The translations under genes and the position numbers were made by a program. Shown in pieces: positions 17,119 through 25,998 of a DNA stretch of 64,000 bases. The notes beneath the pieces were generated by a model that saw nothing but the letters and a program-made list of their open reading frames with translations, was not told the origin of the DNA and ran no database searches. The number at the start of each line of letters is the position of its first letter. Within the stretch, counting starts at the first letter, position 1. The stretch is taken from contig NZ_AP028929.1 in NCBI RefSeq assembly GCF_041154385.1, forward strand, positions 1,488,001 through 1,552,000, given 5' to 3'. The DNA is from Streptococcus sp. SN-1. Its GTDB lineage: Bacteria > Bacillota > Bacilli > Lactobacillales > Streptococcaceae.

Positions 17119-18395
17119 TAACTAATAGATGATAAAATTTCCTTAGGCGATTTTCTAAATAAAAATAGGAAACAAAGGGCTACAGATAAGCAACTAAGCA
17201 GAACTAGAAAAACATAGGATTCTGCAAAAGATAGGATGTAGGTTGATAAACTGCTTGCTTTGGCTAGTGTATCTTGTAGAGCTGCCTGATCTCCACTTGC
17301 TAGTAGGGTTTGGAGTAGGTAAGATGTGATTGTATTTCCTGCAATAAATGCTGGAAGCAAAGCACCAAGAGATACCAAAACTACCTCTAAACAGAACTGT
17401 AGGAAGATCGAGCTCTTGCCTTTTCCAAGTGCCAGAAGGATTCCCACTTCGTAAACCCTTTCTCTCAACCAAAGAGACAAGACCAAAATTAAGGCTCCAG
17501 CTCCAGCTATCAACATCCCATAAAGGAAGATGGTCAGGAAGGTTTGGAAGGTAGCAACTGAGTCTTTGATTTGTTCAAAAGCCTTGCTTTCCTTCTCGAC
17601 TTGGTAGCCTTGACTTTCCAAGACTAAGTTTTCCACCTGCTTCATAAGTCCATCCATTTCCTTAGGATTTTCTACATAGAAGCGAGCTGAACTGACTTGA
17701 GGTTCACCATTTTCCAAAAGGATTTGGCTACTTTCATAGTCTGTAAAGACTTGGTTTTCACTGAAGTCGGAAGATAAGCCTGTGAATTTCTCCTGTTTTT
17801 TACCAGAAAAGATGCCGACAATCTCAAACTCTACTGTTTGTCCTTTGCCAGATTCTGACTGTCCAGCATCCAAGCTAATCTTATCATGAAGCGTAAGACC
17901 GTTCTTCTTGGCCAACTCTTCGTGGATCAAGATTTTCTTGGAATCCCCTTTTTGAAGGTGTCGCCCTTCTTTTAGATTGAAAGCCGAGCTGGTAAAGATC
18001 ACATCCTTAGATGAATCCTCAAGAGCTGTTAAACTAACCAAGTTTTTGTCTGCAGCTGATAAATCATCACGCTCCACGCTCTGCTCGCCACTCACCGCTT
18101 CCTTGTCTTTTAATTTTGCGACCGTCTCGAGTTCAGGAGAGACATTTTCCAGTCCCTTAATCTTGCTTACAGATACTAGGTCCGACAGCTTGAAAGTCTG
18201 ACCATTTTCTATCTTCTTAATCGAAAAAGATGTGTTGAGTGATTTGTAAAGATTGGTTTCAACTGTTTTGTTGGACTTCATCAGAGTCAAACAGGCTGAA
18301 ATTCCAGCCAATAGGACCAATAAAATTAGAAATAAAATAAAACTTCTCAGTCGTTTTCTGCTGACATAAGCCCAAGCTCTTTGGATTGGATTCAT
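17118..18395 (-). CDS. vex1: Vex1, ABC transporter permease (FtsX/MacB type)
   Basis: A 425-residue protein with an N-terminal helix (about 15-38), an extracellular domain and three C-terminal helices (RERVYEVGILLALGKGKS loop). A paralogue of Vex3, with which it should form the permease pair. GGAGGTGA precedes the ATG. First gene of the vex operon; the probable -10 lies at 18421-18426. The stop codon touches the BOX element. Confidence 0.93.
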   Translation of the reverse strand: MNPIQRAWAYVSRKRLRSFILFLILLVLLAGISACLTLMKSNKTVETNLYKSLNTSFSIKKIENGQTFKLSDLVSVSKIKGLENVSPELETVAKLKDKEAVSGEQSVERDDLSAADKNLVSLTALEDSSKDVIFTSSAFNLKEGRHLQKGDSKKILIHEELAKKNGLTLHDKISLDAGQSESGKGQTVEFEIVGIFSGKKQEKFTGLSSDFSENQVFTDYESSQILLENGEPQVSSARFYVENPKEMDGLMKQVENLVLESQGYQVEKESKAFEQIKDSVATFQTFLTIFLYGMLIAGAGALILVLSLWLRERVYEVGILLALGKGKSSIFLQFCLEVVLVSLGALLPAFIAGNTITSYLLQTLLASGDQAALQDTLAKASSLSTYILSFAESYVFLVLLSCLSVALCFLFLFRKSPKEILSSIS

Positions 18396-18420
18396 TTGTC
18401 ACCTCCATATTTGTAAGACT

Positions 18421-18426
18421 ATTATA
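18421..18426 (-). promoter_or_regulatory. Probable -10 of the vex operon
   Basis: A perfect TATAAT on the minus strand about 25 bases upstream of the vex1 start. No good -35 is seen, which would fit an activator-dependent promoter (VncR is an obvious candidate, by inference). Confidence 0.45.
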
Positions 18427-18455
18427 AAATCCAAATATGAAATGTTTATGAAATG

Positions 18456-18484
18456 CAAAAAAAGAGCAAAAATTTTTTTGCTCT
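18456..18484 (-). terminator. Second terminator downstream of tRNA-Leu
   Basis: On the minus strand AGAGCAAAAA pairs with TTTTTGCTCT and is followed by seven Ts. Confidence 0.6.
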
Positions 18485-18500
18485 ACTTGAATTAGATGAA

Positions 18501-18529
18501 AACAAAAGAGCTAGCCTAAGCTAACTCTT
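18501..18529 (-). terminator. Terminator of tRNA-Leu
   Basis: On the minus strand AAGAGTTAGC, a four-base loop and GCTAGCTCTT, then TTGTTTT, immediately after the tRNA. Confidence 0.75.
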
Positions 18530-18535
18530 ATCCTA

Positions 18536-18621
18536 TGCGGAGAGAGGGACTTGAACCCTCACGACCTAAAGCGGTCACAGGATCCTTAGTCCTGCGCGTC
18601 TGCCAATTCCGCCATCCCCGC
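18536..18621 (-). tRNA. tRNA-Leu (anticodon AAG)
   Basis: An 86-base class II tRNA. Acceptor GCGGGGA/TCTCCGC, a long variable arm and GGTTCAAGTCC in the T arm. The anticodon loop CTAAGGA gives anticodon AAG (A34 probably modified to inosine). CCA is not encoded. It stands alone with its own promoter and terminators. Confidence 0.96.
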
Positions 18622-18636
18622 GTCGATTACTTTACT

Positions 18637-18665
18637 AGTATATCAACTTTTGGGATTCTTGTCAA
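18637..18665 (-). promoter_or_regulatory. Promoter of tRNA-Leu
   Basis: Perfect TTGACA, 17 bases ending TGA, and TATACT on the minus strand, placing the start a few bases before the tRNA. Confidence 0.9.
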
Positions 18666-18701
18666 CACTTTTTTTCAAATTTTTTCATTTCATCAACCAA
18701 A

Positions 18702-19277
18702 TTACTCTGAAATTTCATTTAGATTTTCATCTACCAACTTAGCTCCAAGTGTATTTTTGAAATGACCTAGGGCAAATTGGTGATTTTCAGGCCAGATGGA
18801 AGCAACAGCTGGTTTAACAATCTCGATGTCATATCCTAGATTATAGGCATCTATAGCTGTATGTAGGACACAGATATCCGTCAAGACACCTGTTAAGATA
18901 ACGGTAGACACTCTCCGCTCTCTCAAGCGGATATCCAGGTCAGTCCCTGAAAAAGCTGAGTAATGGCGTTTATCCATCCAAAAGACACGACTGTCTGAAC
19001 CATGTTCTTGATAAAAGGTCCCCAAATCTCCGTATAAATTCCGCCCACTAGTTCCAATCAAATTGTGAGGAGGAAACAGCTTGCTTTCTGGATGAAAACA
19101 ATCGTTTTCTTCGTGAGCATCAATGGTAAAAAAGATGTAATCTCCGCGTTCAAAAGCTAACCGAGTCACCTTGCTAATGGCATCTGAAATTGCTTGAGCT
19201 GGGGCGCCTGCTGTCAGCTTCCCACTATCAGCAACAAAATCTTCTGTATAATCAATCGAAATTAAAGCCTTAGTCAT
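18702..19277 (-). CDS. pncA: Nicotinamidase (isochorismatase family)
   Basis: A 191-residue enzyme converting nicotinamide to nicotinic acid for NAD salvage. It has the Asp of SIDYTEDF, Lys in WMDKRHYSAF and the nucleophile Cys in GVLTDICVLHT, the D-K-C triad of the family. Full length. The ATG overlaps the codY stop by one base (TAATG), so it is translationally coupled to codY. PnuC at 61861-62568 imports related NAD precursors. Confidence 0.93.
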   Translation of the reverse strand: MTKALISIDYTEDFVADSGKLTAGAPAQAISDAISKVTRLAFERGDYIFFTIDAHEENDCFHPESKLFPPHNLIGTSGRNLYGDLGTFYQEHGSDSRVFWMDKRHYSAFSGTDLDIRLRERRVSTVILTGVLTDICVLHTAIDAYNLGYDIEIVKPAVASIWPENHQFALGHFKNTLGAKLVDENLNEISE

Positions 19278-20065
19278 TAGTAATCTCTTTTCTTCACTTC
19301 TTCAAAAATATCTGAAATCAAGACCTTAAGATAGGTTCCCTTCATTCCAAGTGAGCGACTTTCAATAATCCCCGCAGACTCAAGTTTACGAAGGGCATTG
19401 ACAATCACAGAACGGGTAATCCCGATACGGTCTGCAATCACTGACGCAGTCAACTGCCCTTCATTTCCATTTAATTCCCCTAAAATTGCTGAAACAGCAC
19501 GGAGTTCAGAGTAAGAAAGGGTATTAACCGCCATGGTAACAGCAGTACGGCGACGGATATTTTTCTCATCTTCTTCACGTTGGAAGTTAAGAAGCTGAAT
19601 CCCAACAACGGTACTGGCAATCTCAACAAGAATCAAGTCCTCATCTTCGAATTTCTTATCATTGCGCCAAATAATCAAAGAACCAAGGCGAATCCCTGAT
19701 ACATGAATCGGTGCAATAGTCGTCAAACCATCTGGAAAGTCGGAACGACTTTCCACAGGGAAAATACTTAAATCATGATCAACTGTCAGATTGGCTTCTG
19801 TATCGTAGATCATGTTCGCACCTTGAATGTAGTCATCTGGGAAAATCTTAGTTTGGAAGAACTGCTCTACACGATCTGTATTGGTTTTGTAACGCATGAA
19901 ATAACCAAGGAGACGTCCCTTGCTATTGACGATACAGGCGTTACAGTCAATAATATCTGCCAATTGACGAGTAATCGCATTGTATGGAAGTTCTTCCTGC
20001 AACTGCTCCTCTGAGCGCTTCAGGATAGAAGTAATTTTTCTAGTTTTTTCTAATAAATGTGCCAT
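19277..20065 (-). CDS. codY: GTP- and branched-chain amino acid-sensing global repressor CodY
   Basis: A 262-residue protein with an N-terminal GAF ligand domain and a C-terminal winged helix ([20 protein letters not shown]). It represses amino-acid uptake and synthesis genes when nutrients are plentiful. GAGGTGA precedes the start. The promoter carries a CodY-box-like sequence directly upstream of the -35, which points to autoregulation. pncA is co-transcribed. Confidence 0.97.
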   Translation of the reverse strand: MAHLLEKTRKITSILKRSEEQLQEELPYNAITRQLADIIDCNACIVNSKGRLLGYFMRYKTNTDRVEQFFQTKIFPDDYIQGANMIYDTEANLTVDHDLSIFPVESRSDFPDGLTTIAPIHVSGIRLGSLIIWRNDKKFEDEDLILVEIASTVVGIQLLNFQREEDEKNIRRRTAVTMAVNTLSYSELRAVSAILGELNGNEGQLTASVIADRIGITRSVIVNALRKLESAGIIESRSLGMKGTYLKVLISDIFEEVKKRDY

Positions 20066-20091
20066 TTTTCACCTCGAATTTAATCGCTATC

Positions 20092-20120
20092 ATTATAACA
20101 TAAACAGCTTAAATTTTCAA
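20092..20120 (-). promoter_or_regulatory. codY promoter
   Basis: Minus strand TTGAAA, 17 bases, perfect TATAAT, about 25 bases from the codY start. Confidence 0.8.
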
Positions 20121-20121
20121 T

Positions 20122-20136
20122 TATTATCTGAAAATT
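20122..20136 (-). promoter_or_regulatory. Candidate CodY-binding site
   Basis: The 15 bases match the CodY consensus AATTTTCWGAAAATT at 13 of 15 positions. They lie one base upstream of the -35. A further AATTTTC half site overlaps the -35. Confidence 0.55.
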
Positions 20137-20287
20137 GCTTATTTAATTGCAATTTGAAAAAACAAGAATATTTTTAATTAAATTGCTTCTTTTCTATTGA
20201 CAAGCTCCCTATGTTTGTGTATTATAACATTACAATAAGATAATATATGTATTTTATTTATCTTTCTTTTCCATTCGGTCTCCTTAT

Positions 20288-20319
20288 ATAAAAAAGCGAT
20301 TCATTTTGAACCGCTTTTT
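20288..20319 (-). terminator. Terminator of cshA
   Basis: On the minus strand AAAAAGCGGTTCA pairs with TGAATCGCTTTTT (one wobble) around three As, followed by Ts; it starts two bases after the stop codon. Confidence 0.88.
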
Positions 20320-20320
20320 C

Positions 20321-21895
20321 TTATTTATCGCCCTTGTTACGAATAACAAAGCCTGTTTGCTTTTCACTTGAAGTATTGCGTGGTTTTTTATTATCCTTAC
20401 GGTAACGTTTTTCCTTATCAAAACGATCATTGCCACGACTTCCTTTTTTGAAATCATCACGACGACCATTGCCACGGCGATCACGGTCTCGACGGTCGTC
20501 CCCACGACGGCCTCCACGACCTCCCTTAGCTTTACCACCGAAGCCATTACCTGATGGTTTAAATGGCAGTGGTTTTTCACGCGCAATCTCCACTTCTGGA
20601 AGGCTATCTGGGTCTTGGACTGTCAGACTCAAAATATACATTGCCAATTCTTCTGGAGTAAATTCGGCTGCTAGCTTGCGAGCATCCTTGCCAAATTTCT
20701 CAAAGTTGGCACGGATAGTCTCATCTGCAAAATCACGTTCAATTTTCTTGAGAGCTACGTGTTTTTTTGCTTGGAAGGCTTCTTCTGCGCTTGCAGGTTT
20801 GAGACCTTTCATGCGTTTCTTAGTCAAGTTTTCAATGATTTGGAGGTAGCCCATTTCATTTGGTGAAACGAAAGTAATAGACTGACCTGACTTACCAGCA
20901 CGACCTGTACGACCGATACGGTGAACGTAACTTTCAGGATCTTGTGGAATATCGTAGTTATAGACATGGGTCACACCTGAAATATCCAACCCACGCGCTG
21001 CAACGTCTGTCGCAACCAAAACATCAAGATTCCCATTTTTAAAGTCACGAAGGACACGAAGACGTTTGTTTTGGTCTAGGTCGCCATGAATTCCTTCTGC
21101 ACGGAAGCCACGGATTTTAAGACCACGAGTCAATTCATCTACACGGCGTTTAGTACGACCAAATACGATAGCAAGCTCAGGTTGTTCCACGTCCATGAGA
21201 CGGGTCATGGTATCAAATTTTTCTTGTTCTTTAACTCGGATATAGTATTGGTCAACCAATTCTGTTGTCAATTCCTTGGCAGCAATCTTCACATGCTCAG
21301 GTTCCTTCATAAACTGAACACCGATACGTTTGATAGCATCTGGCATAGTTGCTGAGAAGAGTAGGGTTTGACGGTTTTCAGGGACACGAGAAATGATCGC
21401 TTCGATGTCTTCAAGGAAGCCCATATTGAGCATTTCATCTGCTTCGTCAAGGATAAGAGTTTCAATATCTTGTAATTTCAAGGCCTTGCGTTTAATCAAG
21501 TCCAAAAGGCGACCAGGTGTTCCCACCACGATATGGGCACCAGATTTAAGAGCCTTAATTTGTTTTTCAATGCTTGATCCACCATATACTGAGCGAACCT
21601 TGACTCCCTTACTGCGACCAAAGCGGAAGAGTTCTTCTTGACTTTGGACAGCGAGTTCACGAGTTGGAGCGATGACCAAGGCTTGAATAGTCGCTTCTTC
21701 TGTACGAATTTTTTCAAGAGTAGGCAATCCAAAGGCTGCAGTTTTTCCTGTACCAGTCTGAGCTTGACCGATAACATCCTTGCCTTCAAGGGCCAAGGGA
21801 ATAGTTTGTTCTTGGATAGGACTGGCTTCTACAAAACCAGCTTTTTCAATCTCTGCTAGCAAATCAGCAGACAAGTTTAATTCATTAAATTTCAC
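20321..21895 (-). CDS. cshA: DEAD-box ATP-dependent RNA helicase (CshA type)
   Basis: A 524-residue RNA helicase. Q motif with SPIQEQTIP, motif I AQTGTGKT (about 45-52), Ia PTRELA, II DEAD, III SAT, VI HRIGRTGRAG. A basic tail from about residue 440 is rich in RGG/RDR, the usual RNA-binding extension. It unwinds structured mRNA and takes part in RNA degradation and cold adaptation in related bacteria. The leader of roughly 140 bases is long, typical for cold-responsive helicases. Confidence 0.93.
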   Translation of the reverse strand: MKFNELNLSADLLAEIEKAGFVEASPIQEQTIPLALEGKDVIGQAQTGTGKTAAFGLPTLEKIRTEEATIQALVIAPTRELAVQSQEELFRFGRSKGVKVRSVYGGSSIEKQIKALKSGAHIVVGTPGRLLDLIKRKALKLQDIETLILDEADEMLNMGFLEDIEAIISRVPENRQTLLFSATMPDAIKRIGVQFMKEPEHVKIAAKELTTELVDQYYIRVKEQEKFDTMTRLMDVEQPELAIVFGRTKRRVDELTRGLKIRGFRAEGIHGDLDQNKRLRVLRDFKNGNLDVLVATDVAARGLDISGVTHVYNYDIPQDPESYVHRIGRTGRAGKSGQSITFVSPNEMGYLQIIENLTKKRMKGLKPASAEEAFQAKKHVALKKIERDFADETIRANFEKFGKDARKLAAEFTPEELAMYILSLTVQDPDSLPEVEIAREKPLPFKPSGNGFGGKAKGGRGGRRGDDRRDRDRRGNGRRDDFKKGSRGNDRFDKEKRYRKDNKKPRNTSSEKQTGFVIRNKGDK

Positions 21896-22050
21896 GTTCT
21901 TCTTCTTTCTAAAGGTGGTGCGAAGCCACCCTATAGGGCTTAGTTTATACTTTTCTTTTTATGACGTATTTTCATATACTGGATATAAAATCGTGTTGCT
22001 TCTTTTCCACAAAAGAAAAGTACTGTTTTCTTTGCAACCTATCTAGTATA
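21896..22050 (-). promoter_or_regulatory. cshA leader and probable -10
   Basis: TATACT on the minus strand at 22045-22050 with a weak -35, giving a leader of about 140 bases. It holds a hairpin with GGTGG and CCACC arms around 21914-21933. Bases 22051-22190 carry nothing else I can support. Confidence 0.4.
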
Positions 22051-22193
22051 ACACAAGACCAGAGCAAAAGATAGCCCAATCCATCGATAATATCATGTAA
22101 ACGATTTTTCTGAGAAAGTAAGGCTATAATTTCCACTATTTCATAAACTTTTTTAAAGCGTAGCAGAATTGTGCAAAAGTTTTTTTCTTGTGC

Positions 22194-22199
22194 TAGAAT
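22194..22199 (+). promoter_or_regulatory. Extended -10 of the disulfide reductase gene
   Basis: TGC followed by TAGAAT, 25 bases upstream of the ATG. A TTGTGC about 19 bases upstream could serve as -35. Confidence 0.5.
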
Positions 22200-22224
22200 G
22201 AAATTCGAATAGGAGGAACTCTAA

Positions 22225-23541
22225 ATGTTAACTTATGATTTAATCGTTATCGGATTTGGTAAAGCTGGTAAAACACTAGCAGGTAAATTGGCTTCAGCTG
22301 GCAAAAAAGTTGCTCTCGTTGAACGTAGCAAAGCTATGTACGGTGGAACTTGTATCAACATCGGTTGTATCCCAACTAAAACTTTGCTAGTTGCTGCTGA
22401 GAAAGACATGTCTTTTGAAGAAGTCATTGCTACCAAAAACACTATCACTGGTCGCCTTAACGGTAAAAACTATGCGACTGTTGCTGGTACAGGCGTAGAT
22501 ATCTTTGATGCGGAAGCTCACTTCCTTTCAAATAAAGTCATCGAAATCCAAGCTGGTGATGAAAAGAAAGAACTGACTGCTGAAACAATCGTCATCAACA
22601 CTGGTGCTGTTTCAAACGTCTTGCCAATCCCTGGACTTGCTACAAGCAAAAACGTCTTTGACTCAACAGGTATCCAAAACTTGGACAAATTGCCTGAAAA
22701 CCTTGGAGTCCTTGGTGGTGGAAATATCGGTCTTGAATTTGCTGGCCTTTACAACAAACTTGGAAGCAAGGTCACAGTTCTAGATGCCTTGGATACTTTC
22801 CTTCCTCGTGCAGAACCTTCCATCGCAGCTCTTGCTAAACAATACATGGAAGAAGACGGTATTGAATTGCTTCAAAATATCCGTACTACTGAAATTAAAA
22901 ATGACGGTGACCAAGTGCTTGTCGTAACTGAAAATGAAACTTACCGTTTCGACGCCCTTCTTTACGCAACTGGACGCAAACCAAATGTAGAACCACTTCA
23001 ACTTGAAAATACAGATATTGAACTAACTGAACGTGGCGCTATTAAAGTAGACAAACATTGTCAAACAAACGTTCCTGGTGTCTTTGCAGTTGGAGATGTC
23101 AACGGTGGCCTTCAATTTACTTACATTTCACTTGATGACTTCCGTGTTGTTTACAGCTACCTTGCTGGAGATGGCAGCTACACACTTGAAGACCGTCTCA
23201 ATGTACCAAACACCATGTTTATCACACCTGCACTTTCACAAGTTGGTTTGACTGAAAGCCAAGCAGCTGATTTGAAACTTCCATACGCTGTGAAGGAAAT
23301 TCCAGTTGCAGCAATGCCTCGTGGTCACGTAAACGGAGACCTTCGTGGAGCTTTCAAAGCTGTGGTTAATACTGAAACAAAAGAAATTCTTGGAGCAAGC
23401 ATCTTCTCAGAAGGTTCTCAAGAAATCATCAACATCATCACTGTTGCTATGGACAACAAGATTCCTTACACTTACTTCACAAAACAAATCTTCACTCACC
23501 CAACCTTGGCTGAGAACTTGAATGACTTGTTTGCGATTTAA
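22225..23541 (+). CDS. har: Flavoprotein disulfide reductase, probable hypothiocyanous acid reductase
   Basis: A 438-residue class I pyridine nucleotide-disulfide oxidoreductase. FAD-binding GFGKAGKTLAG (10-20), redox pair C43/C48 in GGTCINIGCIPT, the NAD(P)H loop GGGNIGLEFA (about 170), a second FAD motif VFAVGDVNGG, and a C-terminal dimer domain. The closest known role is the pneumococcal Har (RclA-like) enzyme, which reduces host HOSCN with NADPH; this name rests on recollection of the same neighbourhood beside murT-gatD. AGGAGGA precedes the ATG. Confidence 0.85.
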   Translation: MLTYDLIVIGFGKAGKTLAGKLASAGKKVALVERSKAMYGGTCINIGCIPTKTLLVAAEKDMSFEEVIATKNTITGRLNGKNYATVAGTGVDIFDAEAHFLSNKVIEIQAGDEKKELTAETIVINTGAVSNVLPIPGLATSKNVFDSTGIQNLDKLPENLGVLGGGNIGLEFAGLYNKLGSKVTVLDALDTFLPRAEPSIAALAKQYMEEDGIELLQNIRTTEIKNDGDQVLVVTENETYRFDALLYATGRKPNVEPLQLENTDIELTERGAIKVDKHCQTNVPGVFAVGDVNGGLQFTYISLDDFRVVYSYLAGDGSYTLEDRLNVPNTMFITPALSQVGLTESQAADLKLPYAVKEIPVAAMPRGHVNGDLRGAFKAVVNTETKEILGASIFSEGSQEIINIITVAMDNKIPYTYFTKQIFTHPTLAENLNDLFAI

Positions 23542-23561
23542 GTTAAGATTCAATCGTATTG

Positions 23562-23585
23562 AACAGCCCTCAGAGGGCTGTTTTC
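23562..23585 (+). terminator. Terminator after the disulfide reductase
   Basis: AACAGCCCT, CAG loop, AGGGCTGTT, then TTC. Confidence 0.8.
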
Positions 23586-23601
23586 ATTTCTGCGAAATCT
23601 C

Positions 23602-23706
23602 ATACTCTTCGAAAATCAAATTCAAACCACGTCAGCTTCACCTTGCCGTACTCAAGTACAGCCTGCGGCTAGCTTCCTAGTTTGCTCTTTGATTTTCATT
23701 GAGTAT
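23602..23706 (+). repeat. BOX element (A and C, no B)
   Basis: It starts atactcttcgaaaatc and ends gattttcattgagtat, with the short gtactcaagtac palindrome in the middle. It lies just upstream of the murT promoter. Confidence 0.9.
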
Positions 23707-23733
23707 CAAATCTGTCTTTTCCCTCTTTTATGA

Positions 23734-23739
23734 TATAAT
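23734..23739 (+). promoter_or_regulatory. Extended -10 of murT, apparently giving a leaderless mRNA
   Basis: TGA-TATAAT ends six bases before the murT ATG, so transcription would start at or next to the A of the start codon. No Shine-Dalgarno sequence is present. Confidence 0.6.
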
Positions 23740-23745
23740 AGAAAC

Positions 23746-25089
23746 ATGAAATTAAAAACTACTTTGGGCCTTCTTGCTGGGCGTTCTTCCCACTTCATTT
23801 TAAGCCGTCTTGGCCGTGGAAGTACGCTTCCAGGAAAAGTCGCCCTTCAATTTGATAAAGATATTTTACAAAACCTAGCTAAGAACTACGAGATTGTCGT
23901 GGTCACTGGAACCAACGGAAAAACCCTGACAACTGCCCTCACTGTCGGCATTTTAAAAGAGGTTTATGGTCAGGTTCTTACTAACCCAAGCGGTGCCAAC
24001 ATGATTACAGGGATTGCGACAACCTTCTTAACAGCCAAATCTTCTAAAACTGGGAAAAATATTGCCGTTCTAGAAATCGACGAAGCCAGTCTATCTCGTA
24101 TCTGTGACTATATCCAGCCAAGCTTATTTGTTATCACTAATATCTTCCGTGACCAGATGGACCGCTATGGTGAGATTTACACAACTTACAAGATGATTTT
24201 GGATGCTATTCGTAAGGTACCTACGGCTACTGTTCTCCTAAATGGTGACAGTCCTCTTTTCTACAAGCCAGCTATTCCAAATCCTGTAGAGTATTTTGGT
24301 TTTGACTTGGAGAAAGGTCCAGCTCAACTGGCTCACTATAATACCGAAGGGATTCTCTGTCCTGACTGCCAAGGCATCCTCAAATATGAACATAATACCT
24401 ATGCAAACTTGGGTGCCTATATCTGTGAAGGTTGTGGATGTAAACGTCCTGATCTCAACTATCGCTTGACAGAACTAGTTGAGTTGACCAACAATCGCTC
24501 TCGCTTTGTCATAGACGGCCAAGAATACGGTATTCAAATCGGTGGTCTCTACAATATCTACAACGCCCTAGCTGCGGTTGCCATCGCCCGTTTCCTTGGT
24601 GCAGATTCACAACTCATCAAGCAGGGATTTGATAAGAGCCGTGCAGTCTTTGGACGCCAGGAAACCTTCCATATCGGTGACAAGGAATGCACCCTCGTCT
24701 TAATTAAAAATCCAGTCGGTGCAACCCAAGCTATCGAAATGATTAAACTAGCACCTTATCCATTTAGTCTATCTGTTCTCCTAAATGCCAACTATGCAGA
24801 TGGAATTGATACCAGCTGGATCTGGGATGCTGATTTTGAACAAATCACTGACATGGACATTCCTGAAATCAACGCTGGCGGTGTTCGCCATTCTGAAATT
24901 GCACGTCGTCTCCGAGTGACAGGTTATCCAGCTGATAAAATCACTGAAACAAGTAGTCTGGAGCAAGTTCTTAAGACAATTGAGAACCAAGACTGCAAGC
25001 ATGCTTATATTCTGGCTACCTATACTGCTATGCTTGAATTCCGCGAACTGCTGGCTAGTCGTCAGATTGTTAGAAAGGAGATGAACTAA
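23746..25089 (+). CDS. murT: Lipid II isoglutaminyl synthase, Mur-ligase-like subunit MurT
   Basis: A 447-residue protein with the Mur ligase central ATPase ([11 protein letters not shown]-loop about 54-60) and a Cys-rich zinc ribbon insertion (C205, C208, C227, C230, C232). It ends in a DUF1727 domain that binds GatD. With GatD it amidates the alpha-carboxyl of D-glutamate in lipid II, which the pneumococcal wall needs for cross-linking. The stop overlaps the gatD start by one base. There is no ribosome site; see the -10 at 23734. Confidence 0.95.
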   Translation: MKLKTTLGLLAGRSSHFILSRLGRGSTLPGKVALQFDKDILQNLAKNYEIVVVTGTNGKTLTTALTVGILKEVYGQVLTNPSGANMITGIATTFLTAKSSKTGKNIAVLEIDEASLSRICDYIQPSLFVITNIFRDQMDRYGEIYTTYKMILDAIRKVPTATVLLNGDSPLFYKPAIPNPVEYFGFDLEKGPAQLAHYNTEGILCPDCQGILKYEHNTYANLGAYICEGCGCKRPDLNYRLTELVELTNNRSRFVIDGQEYGIQIGGLYNIYNALAAVAIARFLGADSQLIKQGFDKSRAVFGRQETFHIGDKECTLVLIKNPVGATQAIEMIKLAPYPFSLSVLLNANYADGIDTSWIWDADFEQITDMDIPEINAGGVRHSEIARRLRVTGYPADKITETSSLEQVLKTIENQDCKHAYILATYTAMLEFRELLASRQIVRKEMN

Positions 25090-25871
25090 TGGTTTATACT
25101 TCACTTTCCTCAAAAGATGGCAATTACCCCTATCAGCTCAACATTGCCCACCTCTACGGAAATCTCATGAATACCTACGGGGACAATGGAAACATCCTCA
25201 TGCTCAAGTATGTGGCTGAAAAACTGGGAGCCCATGTGACGGTTGACATCGTTTCTCTCCATGATAACTTTGATGAAAATCACTACGACATTGCCTTTTT
25301 CGGTGGCGGTCAAGACTTTGAACAAAGTATCATTGCAGACGACCTACCTGCTAAAAAAAAGAGCATTGACAACTACATCCAAAACGACGGTGTGGTTCTG
25401 GCTATCTGTGGTGGTTTCCAACTATTGGGGCAATATTATATTGAAGCTTCAGGCAAACGCATCGAAGGGCTAGGGGTTATGGGCCACTACACCCTCAACC
25501 AGACTAATAACCGTTTTATCGGTGACATCAAGATTCACAATGAAGATTTCGATGAAACCTACTATGGTTTTGAAAATCATCAGGGCCGTACCTTCCTCTC
25601 AGATGACCAAAAACCGCTGGGACAGGTTGTCTATGGAAATGGAAACAACGAAGAAAAAGTCGGCGAAGGGGTTCATTACAAGAATGTCTTTGGTTCCTAC
25701 TTCCACGGACCTATCCTCTCTCGTAATGCCAATCTGGCTTATCGCCTAGTCACTACCGCCCTCAAGAAGAAATATGGTCAGGACATTCAACTCCCTGCTT
25801 ATGAGGACATTCTCAGCCAAGAAATCGCTGAAGAATACAGCGACGTCAAAAGCAAGGCTGACTTTTCTTAA
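25089..25871 (+). CDS. gatD: Lipid II isoglutaminyl synthase, glutamine amidotransferase subunit GatD
   Basis: A 260-residue class I glutamine amidotransferase of the CobB/CobQ type. Nucleophile C107 in [11 protein letters not shown] and H206 in SYFHGP. It supplies ammonia from glutamine to MurT. It is translationally coupled to murT (TAATG). A terminator follows. Confidence 0.95.
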   Translation: MVYTSLSSKDGNYPYQLNIAHLYGNLMNTYGDNGNILMLKYVAEKLGAHVTVDIVSLHDNFDENHYDIAFFGGGQDFEQSIIADDLPAKKKSIDNYIQNDGVVLAICGGFQLLGQYYIEASGKRIEGLGVMGHYTLNQTNNRFIGDIKIHNEDFDETYYGFENHQGRTFLSDDQKPLGQVVYGNGNNEEKVGEGVHYKNVFGSYFHGPILSRNANLAYRLVTTALKKKYGQDIQLPAYEDILSQEIAEEYSDVKSKADFS

Positions 25872-25889
25872 ACAAAAGGAAATTATATC

Positions 25890-25925
25890 AAAGAACTCTG
25901 TTATCTTGTCGGAGTTCTTTTTGTC
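25890..25925 (+). terminator. Terminator of murT-gatD
   Basis: AAAGAACTC, 13-base loop, GAGTTCTTT, then TTG and further Ts. Confidence 0.75.
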
Positions 25926-25998
25926 TGTTATTTTGCCCTTCTCCCTTGCATTTTCTCTCATTTTTTGCCAAAATAGAGGGGTAGAAAGAAGGTAGCAT

